A stretch of 64,000 bases of DNA from Pholis gunnellus (Eukaryota > Chordata > Actinopteri > Perciformes > Pholidae), in assembly GCA_910591455.2 (NCBI GenBank), contig OU342807.1, positions 7,859,930 through 7,923,929 of the forward strand, in the 5' to 3' direction. This document shows, piece by piece, positions 1 to 14,623 of the stretch (the stretch's first letter is position 1; every line of letters begins with the position of its first letter). The notes under the pieces were generated by a model that saw nothing but the letters and a program-made list of their open reading frames with translations, had not been told where the DNA came from and ran no database searches. Made by a program: the position numbers and the translations under genes.

Positions 1-3000
1 GATGTGCTGAAAGGCTTCATCATGGTGCTGTGTTACTCCATGATGAGCTACGTGGATTACTCCATGATGTACCACCTTATCAGGGGACAGTCTGTCATCA
101 AGCTGTACATCATATACAACATGTTAGAGGTACACACACGGACGATACTGCAATAATAAAGTGTATAGCTCTTGAACGTAGCATACAGTGAGCCAGCAAC
201 TCATCCGCTCTCTTGCCTCCTCTCGGCCTCCCCCTGTTGTGTCGTCAGGTGGCGGACCGCCTGTTCTCATCATTCGGTCAGGACATCCTGGACGCTTTGT
301 ACTGGACGGCCACCGAACCCAAGGAGAAGAAGAGAGCGCACATAGGTGTGATTCCTCACTTCCTCATGGCTGTGCTCTACGTCTGTATCCTCACTGAGAG
401 AGACCTGTCTGCGCATGTATTCCCCTACATGCGTACACATATGTAGTAGTACATGCATGAGAATGTGTCCGTCTGCGATGACAGGAAAATGTTATTTTGT
501 GACTGTAAACTGGCAGATGATCTTCTTAGTTTAGATGAAAAGAATTATGGGTTAATTAAGTCTTTTTGTTTTTACTGTTCTTCTTGTCTTCTGTGATAGT
601 AAATCAAACATCTTTAGGTTTTACACTATTGGTCGGACAACAAAAGACATTTAAAGCTGTCAACTTGGGCCTTGAGAGGCATTTTTCACTTGCGTGGTGC
701 ATTTTATTGACGAAACATTGAGTCAATTTATTGCAAATAATCTGCTGATGAATCAATAATGTTGCAACGTTGCACAGCTTTACTTCAGACTATTGGAACG
801 TACATTATAGTGGATGCACATCAGAATGAACACGCGGCATGATTTTCTCCCTCAGTGTAATGTTTTCCTCAGCAATGTTTGTGTCTAGTTCTCCATGCCA
901 TCCTCATCATGGTTCAGGCCACCACTCTAAACGTAGCGTTCAACTCCCACAACAAGTCCCTGCTCACCATCATGATGTCAAACAACGTGAGTGTAATGCA
1001 CACAGAAACATTTAACTCGCTTAAAAAGGACGTGCTGCATGAGCTCAGACATGATATTTTCTTTTTCTGTTGCAGTTTGTAGAGATCAAAGGAAGCGTGT
1101 TCAAGAAGTTTGAAAAGAACAACCTCTTCCAGATGTCCAACAGTGGTTAGTGTTGAATTATACCCCAAAAAAAAAAAATACGTCGCAAAATCAGCGGTCT
1201 GGATGTTTTGTAACTTGGTGATTTGGTACAAGGTAAATTTATGGAATTGAGCTCAGCTGCAGTGAGTTCAAAGTAGGTTAATCCAGGATTGTTTTTGTTT
1301 TTTTCCCACAGACATAAAAGAGAGGTTCACCAACTACATCCTCCTGCTCATCGTCTGTCTGAGAAACATGGAGCAGTTCTCATGGAACCCTGGTAACCTA
1401 ACGCAGCGCTGATATAATGTAGCATCACTGAGATATACACCGCTGCTTTATCTATATGACAGACGTTACATCACGCTTCTGAGTGTGAACTGTCTCTGTC
1501 ATGTATAACTCATGTTCTATTGACACTGACCAGTTTCTATCGTTGTTTTTAGACCACCTGTGGGTGCTGTTTCCTGATGTCATCATGGTGATCGCCTCAG
1601 AGGTGGCCGTGGACGTTGTGAAGCACGCCTTCATCACCAAATTCAATGACATCAGTGCTGATGTGAGTCCCTCTTTGCGTGCATACTTTCACAGTTTATC
1701 CTTCAGGATGTGTTTACATGTATTAATGTTATTACAGGTCCGTTTTACAGTCCTAATCGGTGGATAAAGAAGGTCCAGTTAATGGGCTTTTTTTTCCCAT
1801 TTTGTACTTACAGGCTTTTAGCTGAGTCACTACATGTGTTAGCCAGGCATGCCATGTACTGTATCAGTACCTTGTTGACGGTACACTCAAAGCCACAGTA
1901 TTGTCATTAATAAATATCGATATTGCAACACAAAAAAGTTAATATGACAAAGTGGCACCACACTCTCTATGTGACCCTGAAAAAGTTAGATTTTTAGCAT
2001 TCGATGGCAGAGGTTCAACAGCTTGTAGCGATATCTAACTATGACACTGATCAGTTTTGGATGTGGTTGCTTGACACTGAGCAAAAATCGATCCGCCGAC
2101 AAAGACAGCAGTCGAAAGCTCAGGGAAAAGCTAGTCAGTGGACCCAGTAAGGTTAAGATGATCTACTTGTCAAAGGTGAATGAATGTTTAATCTCCACAG
2201 ACTCTATTCTGTTCCTCTCCACTGACTCACACCAGGTGTGTTTTGTGTTTTACAACCTGGTGGTTTGTTCTCTCTTGTTTTGATTTCCTTCAAGGAGTTG
2301 TAACTTTGCTTATGTAACAGAAACCAACACCACAGGAAGGGATTAACCCCTTTTATCTCTAAAGTGTCAAACCCAATCACACACTCGCACTCAGCGAGCG
2401 TTCAAGCTCTTGTGTATCCACGCTCACCCACTTTAATCACGCTATGCACATTTTAGCTTTTGTCTTTTTACGCCGGCTTTATCAAAATTCAATTTGGCTC
2501 ATTTCATTCATTCTGTACCTTCCCTATATATTAACACATACGTGATAAACATAATCAAGATACCCCTGACATTTCAACAACATCAATAACTGTGTATATC
2601 TGTTTGTAAATTGGCTGACTAGTGGTGTGTTACCGGTTGTGTCCTTTTCCAGGTTTACGGAGAATACAGAGCCAGCCTTGCCTTTGACCTCGTCAGCAGT
2701 CGACAGAAAAACGTGAGTAAAATAAATTCAAATTTCAGATTTGTCTCCAAACTACAATCTGTTTCTCAAACTTGGGCTCAGGATCCAATGTGGGGTCACC
2801 TGTTGGGGACACAGGAAAGAGATTCATACTTAAATTCATACTTAAACACATTATTAAAATAATGTGGTTTTTTTAATACTGTATATCATCATTCTTATAT
2901 AACCAAACTCTGATGCGGCATTCTCCTGAAAGAGAATGTAAAAAGGCAAAAAGTTGCAGTGCATTGAGCTCTCACAGACGACATAGTTTATAGATGCATT

Positions 3001-4177
3001 AGAGGGACGGGAATGTCTGTTATAGTCTTGCAGGTGACTAAATATCTGAAAAATAAAAGTACTTTTTCAAATGTACCGACAATGTCTATATACAAGCAGA
3101 GATACTAAGGGTATAATCACCGCTGTGTGAACAGAAGGATTTTAATAACTTTTATTTAGAGCCTGAATGCCAGACAGACGCTGATATTTACAATATTGAG
3201 GACATGTCCTCTCGTCTTTCCTACTTTGTCCTAATTTGATTAAGTATTGTTATGTAATGACTATGTAATGACAACATGTTTTAAATGTGCCTCCAGGCTT
3301 ACACAGACTACAGTGACTCGGTATCCAGAAGAATGGGCTTCATCCCCCTTCCGCTAGCTCTGCTGGTCAGTCACTGCTTATGAAAATATCTTATTGCTAT
3401 TGTGTGTGTTCATCACTTATCTGATGATTTGTTTGTGTTTCTTTCTTCAGTTGATCAGAGTAGTGACCAGCTCAGTGAAGATCCAGGGTTCGCTCTCCTG
3501 TATGTGTGTGCTGCTGTTTTACCTGGGGTAAATGTCAAGTGCTCTTTTCCAAGTTTTGAACACATTTGCAGTGTTTTGGGCGTTTCTTATGTAGTTTTTT
3601 CACATATTCATGTTTTGTGTGTTTGTGAGCAGGATGATCACTCTGAAGGTGCTCAACAGTATCGTTCTGCTGGGGACGTCTTGTGCGTTTGTCAAAGAGG
3701 CCAACATGGAAGAAAAGCTCTTCGACCCTCCACCCTCTGTTGTCTCCAGCCGTGCAAACTCCAGAGCTCACCGCACCAAACACGTTCCCACTGCAACACA
3801 GCAAGGTGGCACTTTCTCTATCTCTATGTTGCTAAACGGCTAAATACAGCCGGAATGGATAAATGGATAGATGGATGTTCCCCCTGCTTCTTGTAATAAT
3901 ATCTACTATTTTGTCTCTCTTAGAACCCACAACCGACAAAGGAGAAACGTCACTGGCTGCAGACAGTTCTCCGCCTGCTAACACGGCAGAGAGCTCCGCC
4001 CCAACGCTCCCCAAGAGCGACTCGGACGCATTCCTGACCACGCCGGACGAGGAGGACGAGGGCAAAATCATCAACGCCAACACAGGACTGGAAGGGGACA
4101 GACTTGAACACCGAACGCCCAAGAAAGATTTGCTGGAAATAGACCGCTTCACCATCTGTGGCAACCGAATAGACTGA
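1..4177 (+). CDS. tapt1: TAPT1, transmembrane anterior posterior transformation protein 1 (5'-partial, 11 exons)
   Basis: Exons: 1-129, 249-384, 889-986, 1076-1145, 1312-1392, 1553-1662, 2653-2712, 3297-3365, 3451-3527, 3633-3805, 3924-4177. All junctions are GT/AG and the phases sum to 418 residues plus stop. The vertebrate protein is about 570 residues, so the N-terminal ~150 lie upstream. Seen: frame 1 opens inside the conserved core (DVLKGFIMV...SVIKLYIIYNMLE). Hydrophobic spans follow around HFLMAVLYVFLHAILIMV, FTNYILLLIVCL, LWVLFPDVIMVIASEVAV and FIPLPLALLLIRVV. A variable acidic stretch precedes the conserved terminus EIDRFTICGNRID. Family knowledge: TAPT1 (DUF747/Emp65-like) is a multipass membrane protein linked to centrosome, cilium and Golgi, and to axial patterning and bone disease. 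The donor after exon 10 (CAAG|gtggca) is weak, but phase and homology support it. Identity is near certain; a/b paralogue unresolved. Confidence 0.96.
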
Positions 4178-6355
4178 ATGCCACATAAAACCAGCAGTCA
4201 GCGTGTCCTGGCTCAACAGCAAGGTTCAGGGATCAGACACGGGTCGTTGAGCACGAGCTCAGGCCTGACATACCCCTGAAGTATTTATTTATTTATTACT
4301 GACAAAACCAGCCGAGGCGTAAAGCTGTTACTACAAAGCGTCAGAGGTCCCTTCAGATGCTTCCGTCTGGTCCAGTCGGTACCTCGTGAACCAAGTAGCC
4401 TCCGAGGACGGGTCTCGGTTGTGACGACGATTGTGAGATCTGGGGCAGAGCGCGAAGAGAGAAACAAAAACTGCACATGTGAAATAGTGCGACGTGGGTC
4501 GCTGTGTGATCTAAGGAACACAGCAGCTGGACTGTGCGAGTACGTGTTCAAAAGCACAAGCTTATATGTGTACAGAGTTGTTTTTAGAAAGAACAAAACG
4601 TTTTTGAAACTAAGTTTTTATGAAGAATCTCAGATCTTTTTGCTAAAATCGACCTGCAGGTAATGGCCGAAATACACGGAGCTCGGCCGAGGCGCCACAC
4701 GTCTGCTGTGACGGAGCGCATCCATTACAATCAACTGAAGCTGCAGGCGTGGCTCTGCTCATCTCTATTTATACACGACTTTTTTTTAATACACGGCCCG
4801 AAAACTACTTAAAAAAAACAAGTACATCAGTTTAAAAATAGTTAAAATAAATACCTCATTGTACCGGAGACAGTGCGACATTACAATAAATCAATCGCAT
4901 CAAAGTGATTCTCGTGAACCTGTTGTTAAAACGATCCAGTTAATTAATTCAGCACCAGTTAATAATCAACTGCATTATATAATTCCCAAAACTCAAAGTG
5001 AAGCTGTCACACGACTGCTCGCCAGACGGAGTCTGTGGCGCGTCGCGTCCGTGCCCGGTGTATTTCTGCCGACTCATAATCACATCAACACATTGTTGAA
5101 ATCTCCCACTTGCTCTGCAGACACACATTTTAAAGGATTTTATTTTAAAGTGAGTTACTAGCCGTCAGGCATGGCTGAAGTTACAGTCTGGTCACAGAGG
5201 CGACTTTACCTTTTAGACACGGGGTAAAAAGTTTGGAAGTTTTAGTATCGAGCTGTTTGTCTTGATATTGTTACTTTGAAGCACTAAGATAAGATAGCGC
5301 CTGTTTGTAAAGACAAAAGTATTTATTTTGAAGTGAACCGTTTGGATGATGTATCTTTTTTTTTTATGTGAATTTATTTTTCTTTTCTTCAATATGCTAT
5401 ATGTGTACGCTCACCATCCAAGCATGTAGCCGACAGATAACCACGTCTTGGTGTAACACCACTGTGTTTCATTTCAAACCCATGGTGCGAGGCACTGGCA
5501 TACCAGCATCATTTTAACATGTTTTTACCAGTCTTTCTCTTGACAGTGAAGTGAAAAATAATTCCGATTACATGGAGGACGGTGAAATGTTGAAGGATAC
5601 CTGAAGGCTGAGACACTGATGAGGCTGAATGACATACAGCACTGTGTGGACCCAGCAATAGGAAAAGTCCGGCTTGAACCCTAAAGGTTGCTGCCATTGC
5701 TCATTGTGGTCATCAGCTGCTGGCTTTGCTTAGTGAAAGAAGCTCTTTTCAAATCCTTGTGTACCCAACAGTCCTCAGGCGCTGCAGCTGGAGGAACTGT
5801 TTGACTAAACAGTGGTCTGAAGAGCCCAACTGATCCAAGTCCAACCTATTGCCCCAAGTTCTCTCCATTTCATTACATTCGAGCCACAGTGCTCATAAGG
5901 TTTCGTGAAATAGAAATACCCCAGAAGGTCTTTTAATAACACTTCCGCTCTGAAGATAAGGAATTGGAGTTGCAACTTGGGCAATAGATCAAATAAGCAT
6001 TGCACAATGTAAATTGTTAACAGGTGGGAAGGAGGAAAAACTCACAATACTCACTTAATTAACGTTTCTATTATCATGTTTCAGTTAGTGGACCTTCTGG
6101 GTTGTTCAAAGATATGATTGGCTTAAATGTAATACACGAGAGGCACAGACGGGTCAAGTCTCGGCCTACCAGAGGACAGTCAATACAGTAAAATAAATGT
6201 GTGTGTGTGTGTGTGTGTGAGATCATTTGCAGTGCATGAATGGATCTCATTACCTAAAGACATATATGTATAAATGGGATATTTCATTGTTTTTTATTTT
6301 TTCATGTACATCCCATTTATGTAACATATTTCCTACATGGTAGACGGAGAATAAA
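4178..6355 (+). other. TAPT1 3' UTR (inferred) ending at a poly(A) signal
   Basis: There is no coding signal between the TAPT1 stop and a canonical AATAAA at 6350-6355. That signal is followed within 30-60 nt by T- and GT-rich sequence (gtggtgtgatgtgactgtttt). A 2.2-kb 3' UTR is inferred. Earlier AATAAA hexamers near 4845 and 4885 could give shorter forms. A short (GT)n lies at about 6199-6219. Confidence 0.55.
6350..6355 (+). terminator. Poly(A) signal AATAAA, probably TAPT1
   Basis: Canonical hexamer with a GT-rich downstream element. It is the last good signal before the GC-rich PROM1 promoter region. Confidence 0.5.
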
Positions 6356-7239
6356 ACAAGAATTTGTTTTGTAACTCCTTGTGGTGTGATGTGACTGTTT
6401 TACTGTGTGTGTGTGTTTAAGAGGTTAACAGGAACAGTGGCGGGAGTCACTGCAGGCTCTGTTCAGAGGGTAAAACACTGCAGTCCACTGTTCCCCCCTG
6501 AATGGACATTTGGGGGGTTTCTGTCATCACAGTCATTCAGACACGGGGACGTTTTTTTTTTTTTTCAGGGTCCAACACTGTTGAATTATCTACTTCTGGA
6601 TACATGACTTGTGTTTCCCTGATTACGTCAACACACAAGTTTACATTAAACTAGTATCGTGTTAAGTGACTATGAGATGTGAGAGGATGAAAGAGAGCGC
6701 TGATACATCAAAGACTTAACTGGCTATAGTGTTGCTTTTTAACTAAACTTTGGGTTTCCCCCTTTTTGAACTCAAACCTTTTGTTTCTTGCCAAAATGTC
6801 ACTATAGCCTTGACCGTCTATCTGATGAACTTCAGAGCTGAAGGGCAGCTGCTAAGTGTAGAGGCAATGACCTCCCTCCCATTCATACATTAACTCATAC
6901 ATACAGACACCCTCTGAGATTATGTTGTTGGATTCTCTCTATACACCATAACACTGTCTCACCTCTAATGCTCAGAAGACTTTTCACAAATGATAGTTGG
7001 TCATTGTTGGAGTTTATTGTTGTCTCGAAATACCTGACAGTGACAGTAGATATATATGATGTAGAAATATTTTAATTAAATGGTCATTTGAGAACTTATT
7101 TTGACTAGAATTGACTGTTTATAACATCTAGTCATGTAGAAATACAGAGAGATATTCAAGAAATAATCAAGTAACTCAAAACAGTACTTTGGTGATTGTA
7201 CTTATACTTTCCATCGCTGCTTGAATAGCTAACATGTAA

Positions 7240-7675
7240 CAGTGTCGCGTGCCACAGAAGCACCCGGCCGAGCTTTCAGCGAGCACGAGCGCTCTTGGGT
7301 TTTTTACGTGCACGCGGGATTAGGCTACTCACAGCCGGCCGGTGAGAGTGAGGACAGGACACCGAGACAACGAGCGCATCCTTCCGTCCGTTGGTCCGCT
7401 TCAAACTGTCGAAAAAGATGTCTGCGATGAGTCCGTACCGAGAAACCAGGAGCTAACGGCTGCTCGAAAACTCGACCGTTGGATGTTAAGTTTGAAAGTT
7501 TTCCTTTTCCTGCGAGGATAAAGCACCGAGAGGGACAGGTGTCCTCGCGTCACCAGCGCGTATCCCCTTTCGCGCGTATCCCCTCTCCATCCCAGCGCGA
7601 GACTATAGCGCGACCGGGGGCTAGGAGGTTTAACTTTTTTATTGTTGTTACAAAGCTGGACTTTTCTGAGCCAAT
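7240..7675 (+). promoter_or_regulatory. PROM1 CpG-rich 5' UTR/promoter region
   Basis: From about 7240 the base composition changes sharply from AT-rich to GC/CpG-rich, and it stays so through PROM1 exon 1. No TATA box is obvious, so a CpG-island promoter is inferred. The start site is not fixed. An ATG at 7242 opens a 62-codon uORF that closes at 7430, before the main ATG; it matters only if transcription starts upstream of it. Confidence 0.5.
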
Positions 7676-10600
7676 ATGTTGTGGACAAGGTGGCTCGTCC
7701 TGCTGCTCTGCTGGGGGTCCACGAGCGGCGAGCAGCAGGCGGATGAGGCGCGCGTGGAGTCCCGCGTGGACTCCCGCAGACAGCGGTCCCCTCCACCGGT
7801 AGAGCCGCTGGATTTTGGGTTTGTACCGGCGGCGGTTTATGATACCCACGCTTACTACGAACCAGGGGCCGTGGGGATCCTCTTCCACGTTGTCCACGCG
7901 TTTCTCTACGTTATTCAACCGAACTCCTTTCCCAAAGGTGAGATTATTCCTCCTCCCCACTCATGCCCTCCTTCCTTCATCTTCACTCTGCGTCTTATTC
8001 CTCTCACACCTGTCAGGGCTTTACCTTTTCCTCTGGATACACAAGTCATTCTGGATGGCTCAAATTACCATTAAATAACCTACATGTGAATTATGTGTGT
8101 TCCTGTAACAGGTGTTACACTAATTTATGTGATTCAGAATTTTAGCTTTATTGTGACTGCAAATCATTTAATTAAGCGTTTTTGTGCCATATGCTCAGTA
8201 GAAAAAATATGATATACACAGTATACAGTAAATAGTAGGATATATTAAATTGATTTAATCGATGTGTCATTGTGTGGGATCCTAATTAATTTGATTATTT
8301 ACACCTGTGTTTACGCTATGACAGACCGAACTGGGTGCTGTGAAAAGGGCCCGTCACTGTCACTGAGAAGGAAAACTTAACTCTCTGTGCATAAACCTGC
8401 CAAGCCATGACATGTGCTGAGGGGTCACGAGTCATAAAGGTTGGAAACCACTCTCCTGTCTATGGAGCATCACAGACTCTCTGACTGGCCTTGTTTTACG
8501 TCATAAACTAAACAACAAAGTCCAAAAAACACTGAAAAACCTCAAAGAGACGACTGTTGCAGGACTTATTTGCACACTGCAAATATCAACGCATGACTTC
8601 TCAAAAACTCTCTTTATTACGATGATACTGAATCAAAAGAGCACGTGCACGGAGGGACTGCATGCATGATGATATATGGTTTGTAGAGCTCATAAATGAG
8701 CAGATTAATGGGATCAATAGCTATCATATAGCTTATGAATGATCCTCTCATGGGGCCCATGCTTTAACATTATTGAGGTGATATCAGGTCTGTCACTTGG
8801 TCAATACATACATCGTGAATGTCACGCTCTTTGGGGTAGAAAACATGGATATATAGAGCCATAATCAACTCAAAGTGGTTTGTTTGTGTTCTGTATGCGC
8901 AGCTATGAGTGGTCACGTTGGAGGATGACATAGTGCAATAGGATTGAAGGTTTTAAGTTGCTGCCATTTTGGTGTCCAGGGTTAGTGCTGCTGGCTGGGT
9001 AATCAATTAGCAGATCAGCGATTAGAGGAGGCTTTCTCAGTCACCTGCATCACCGCGTAATACCTTAATCCACTGGACCATATGCTGCCACTGTCGGGGA
9101 CTTTCCACTATGAATTACTGTCATACACATGAACAGGTAGAGACCACCTGGACCTCATGTCACACACTCATATATGATATTTACGCAAAAAACACAACAC
9201 ACGTACCTCGAGGTTCACTATTCGAGGGAAAATACAGCACAAGCACATTCTTTAGACGTTCGTCTGTGAGTCCAAAAACTTAAAAAGGATTGTTATGAAT
9301 AATATTTATGTTACTCGAACTGCCTGAACATGTTTGCTAAGACCGAGTAAAAAGTTTTATGCAAAAGTTTGATTTAGTATGTCATCATACAGTGTACAGC
9401 CAAAAACTAAATGAAATATTTGCTCTTAATTTGACATTCATCACTATGCGACTCTTTTTACAACTAATTTTATACGGAGCATACTTTAGTATGCTCCCAA
9501 GAGTATTAGTAGACAAATGTTTTTTATATTCAATAAATAAATAATTTATGAAATAACCACCTGGTGAAGGCTATTTTTGAATACTCTGTGGGAATTAAAT
9601 ACTTGACAAATGAAAAGTACTTTGAGTATTTTCTCATTTAGTTAAGACCTTTAGTGCAAAATGAACCGTTTCAAGTGAATTTATAGAGAAAAAAACTAAT
9701 AAATATTTCAAGTTATACACTGACTATGTTTAGATGCATGCACACAAATGCAGAATAATCACATCAAGACAACATTTTGATTTCACTACAAGCAGAATTC
9801 TTATCAATATAGATTTCCTGAGAAATTTTAGTTAGAAAGTGATTATTGTTATCAACACAATTGTGTATCAATATATCTTAATATATGTTTTAATCATGAT
9901 TTGATTCAATTAAAAGATGATAAATGATCACATTGCATTCATGTCCAGCCTTATCTACTCATTCATGTTCAAACTGCTGACACTGAGTTCTCTGAAGAAC
10001 TGGCTCTAATAGGGAACTCTCTGGTGTGACTCGGTGTATAGTGTTGTCTTTTAGAAGAGTATTTAGGATTTATAGTCTTATTAGGATCTGTTAACATTTT
10101 ACATGTAATATACTGTCTGTATGTGAGTTATTGACAATAGTACTAACCAAAGAAACTACTTTTACTATGGACAAGTGTTCCACATTTTACTTTCACATCA
10201 AATGAAGTATATGTATTGCTCAGTATACGATATAGCTTTTAGAAAATGCGACAATCTTGTCTTGCATTGAATTGTGTCCACGATTGAGATAAGGGCTTGA
10301 GTTTATGTGTTAAATGGAGAAATGCAAATCAATGTCAGGTAGACTGAGGAAATGTCGTGGATTGATTGGTCTTGTCTGATCATTTGGATTGTCCGTGGTT
10401 GAGCAATCTCACAATGATTCTATGGCAACATCTCCACAAATCCCTGTTTTATTATTAATGTCATTAATGTTTCAGGTTTCGAGCTGCTTGTATCTGAGTT
10501 ACTGCTGAAGGGTTCATCATTGGTTCCTGACCCGCTCATCCGTCTTTATAAATCTGTGTGACGGTTGTTTTTATGATGAAGAAGCATTTTGGACTCATTT

Positions 10601-13583
10601 ACTGTGTGAGGAGGCCGTGTCTTATCCCTCTGCTACACACAGGGTAGATTAGAGGATTAGCATCCACAGGGCTAATGCTAACACTGCACAGCCAACGCTG
10701 CTACAGATGGCATTGTAACACACACACACACACATGTGTGTAAGCACATACGGGCATGCGCACATACACACATACTGAAAGTGGGTCATAGTCATGGTAT
10801 TTGTCTGTTTGTCTTAATTACTGGGACTGATCAGGAGGCAAATGTCTTAAATCAGATCACAAACCCTAATGAGTTGTCTGATAAGGATATGTGTAAGGAA
10901 AGGGAGGTATTGCTGCCTCCAAAAAGTCAAGTTTTCATTTTGTATTCATCTTTTGTTGCCCTTTATGTCCTTCATGTACTAAAGCTATTTCATGCTTTCA
11001 ACGTGTCCTTGTCGATGGGAGACTGGACAGCTTGTACTTTAGGTGTCTCTTAGACCTGAAACAAGAGACACATCGATTCATTAATAAGTCAATCCACAAA
11101 AAAATCTATTATTTGTTATTTGTTTTAAGCATTTTTTTTAGAAAAAGAAATCGCCATTTTATGCCTCTCAAATATTTGCAGATATTGTTAGACTTCCAGT
11201 ATTTCACTATTATTAAGGAAACGATGGACGGATCAGTCGACAATGAAAGTAGTTGTTTCAGTCTCTCGTCTTTCTGTATCTTCACTTGAACGATGATTTC
11301 TTGTGGGAAGTGTTGAGTGCAAACAGAGAAAAAGATTACATAATCCTCTTAGTTTTGCTCCAGCTCACAGACGGCTGTGTAACTTTCTATAGCTCCTGGT
11401 GCCCCGAACATACATACTCTACTTATAGCCTTGATTGAGTAATAAGGTTATTTAAGTTATTTACATAACTGTGCTTAAGGCAAACCTGACGTGACCTTTG
11501 TCATCGCACCTTTTGAACTGCAGCCCACAACATCGTGGCTTGTAATAAAAACGACGTAGTAAAGCAGTGATCCTGGCTCTTCTACATTTTAGAGCTACAA
11601 TCTCAGTTTGTCACCCCGATGTTAAACTAGTTTCAGAACCAATATCAATCAATTCAATGCCGTTCCATATGCTGTCTCGTGGTAACTTAAAGCAGTGGTT
11701 CCTCTGGGTTCATGGTAATTCCCAAAAAAGGAAGAAAAAAGAACATGGTGTGTTTTTTTAGGCTAAAAATCTTTGAGCGGATTGTATGTATCTCTGGTTA
11801 AACTGCTCACAGCTCATGAACCTGGTAGGAGGGGTTGCAAGTACACACTGCTAGTTAATGCTGGAGTCTTTCTCCGTTCCATTTTCCATTTTCCAACCAT
11901 TGAATGTACTCTGAAACTTACATTACTCCAGTAGAGTAACTGCGATCTAACTTGCTTCCCCCAAAGGACGTTCAAAGGGTTAGAAGTCAGTCCCTGTCCA
12001 GACAGCTGGAGAGACTCTTCATCACATTGGCAGAGACCAACATGTGTATGTGAACCCTCGTCATCACTCCTTGAAGAATTTCAAGTGTGACGTTGTGGCT
12101 GTACAAAAACAAAAATCCATCTTATCAACAGTAAACAGTTTGTCCGTTTCAGGAGTGATCGAGTTGACTAATACACTTCCATCCACAATGAACCTTATTG
12201 GGGAGTGGATGCAAACACGTAGATGCCTTCGCTGCTTTGTGTGTGTGTGTGTGTGTGTGTCTGAGAGTGTTACCGTTAAATAAGGCCTTTAATGTAAATA
12301 GTATAGATTGTTGTCAGGTTACATGAGGCTGCGTTCACACCTTCCAGTAATCTCTCAGAGCGGGCTATATTTACACATTGCAGTAAGAAGGTAACTAACT
12401 AGCATCAGTGTTTGATGTTTCGCTGTTGACATATTTAGCCTTACAGTGGCCTGTGTGTGTTCTGTTGTGGATCCAATGTTTGCTTCACCTTGTTTAACTC
12501 TAGTAAACAACAAGAGCCTCACAACAGATGCTGAAAACATGTAAATGAAAGAAACGTATGCATGTGTTGGTATGAAATCGGTTCCTCGTCTTGCAGCAGA
12601 CACATGGTGGGCAGTGGTGTGTTCATTCTTTCAGGTTCTTTATCCGTCCTCTTCCTTTCGTTTGCAGTAGCTACCTCTTATATTGGGTCACAGAACTAAG
12701 CTGTCTAAGCTTAACTGCCCCCGGTGGCTAATGCTAACTAAGTACCTGATCAACAACAGGTGGCATCGACATGACTCAGATGTGCTCATTATGCTTCATC
12801 TGCAGAGGTAAAGGAGGGGAGACGTCTTCACCCCGTTGTGACAGTCTGAGGCTTCCAGGTGAACCACGTTTATAAAACAGCTCTGAGTGAGACAGCCAGA
12901 GGAAGATGGTGCTGAGAGGATTATCCATATGGTCACAAAAGATATCCGAAATCTCAGCTCCTTTTACTCACCAGAAAGGCTTATTCTGAGACAGTTTTAC
13001 TGTTAAAGCACAGACTTAAAACCTCACATGATTTACAAGCAGTTGCTTTGCAGCCAATCATTCAACAAACACACATAGAATCTCCCTAAACACTCCAAAG
13101 AGATTGTGGGTATACACAGTATAACAACCAAAATGTTTAGGTATTCTTGTGGCCAGTATGTAGGTTTGTTTCAGTATTTGCTATCTAAATGCTGAACCGT
13201 CTCAGATTTAATTTTCCTTCTTTAAAATTAGTTTTTTTTTAATTGTGTCCCCAATTAATTCAAAGATGTCACCGCGGACTCTGAAGAATTATAATAGAAA
13301 TGTTTCACTTCACTGTTCACTATTTTCTGACATTTTAATGACAAAAAGATTCAAATCAATCGGCAGATTAATCCGTGATGAAAATGAACATAAATTGCAA
13401 CCCCATGTGAGAGGATGAACAAAACAGCATAGGACACAAAGAGACAGTAATAGTACTTTAATTCAGCTAATTTACTGGAACATTAAAGTGAGAAAAACAA
13501 ATCTAGTCACTTTTCAGTTACATGTGCTTTCTCACCTCACCTGAGGGTCAGCAGGTGCGCAAGCAGGAGGCAGAACAGACACA

Positions 13584-13669
<86 letters not shown>

Positions 13670-14586
13670 CAGCTGTGTCAGCATTTACATGCTAAACTGG
13701 CCTCCATCTGCTTGTTGCCGTTTGCAGTGGCACCCACTGTTCCAACCTGAGAGGACTTGCTATACGACAATATCACATTCTTAAAAGACAAAAGTAGTGT
13801 GAGGCATATTTCTTCAATCACTTGTCGATATCTGCAGCTGAGCACGAAAGGGGCGGGGCGCCAACTATTCGATATGGGAGATCTGATAAACCGATAACAA
13901 ACACTGGAAAATATTGCCTTTACTAACTATGCAACTATTCAGATACTGTGCTGTGTATGTCCACATCAATAAGGTGGAAGAAGTATTCAGATCTTTACTC
14001 CAGGACTTCAGGTAAAAGCCTTGAATTCTAAATTCGACTTAAGTAAAAGTACTTATCATCTGGCCCATTTCAGATTATAGTTATTGCCGCATTGATATGT
14101 AAGCATCACTAACTAATTGGCCCTTTTCACAGCAGCCACTTTGACATGTAGTTGCAGGATGAACACAGGTGTAACTGATACAACTGATGAAGGTCCCATT
14201 CTATTTGATGTCACAGCCATTGCAGTGAGCCGGCATGCACAATACCAGGCAATACCCAGCCCACCTAAATGGAACAGGGCCATAATTATGTAATTACATG
14301 TCAAAATGGCTGCTGTGAAAAGGGCCTATTTTAAGTACTTTATAGACTGCTGGGTAGCTTACATAATCTGCAATAGTATCAGTATCAGAATTTCTTAGTT
14401 TATTATTTTTTGCCGTTCTAAAAAGTGTAGTAGTGCAATATTTTCTTCTGAAATGTAGTGAAGTAGAAGTATAAAGTACCAGAAAAGGGAAAATACAAGC
14501 ATCACGAAATTGTACTCATGTACAGCACAAACATACATGTAGTGTGAATGAGTTTGTGTGTGTGTGCATGCATACAGGTGTTCTTG

Positions 14587-14623
<37 letters not shown>

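Noticed and set aside
10718..10760. CA/TG-rich inverted stretch resembling a hairpin
   Set aside because: Simple consequence of adjacent (AC)n and (TG)n; not specific.
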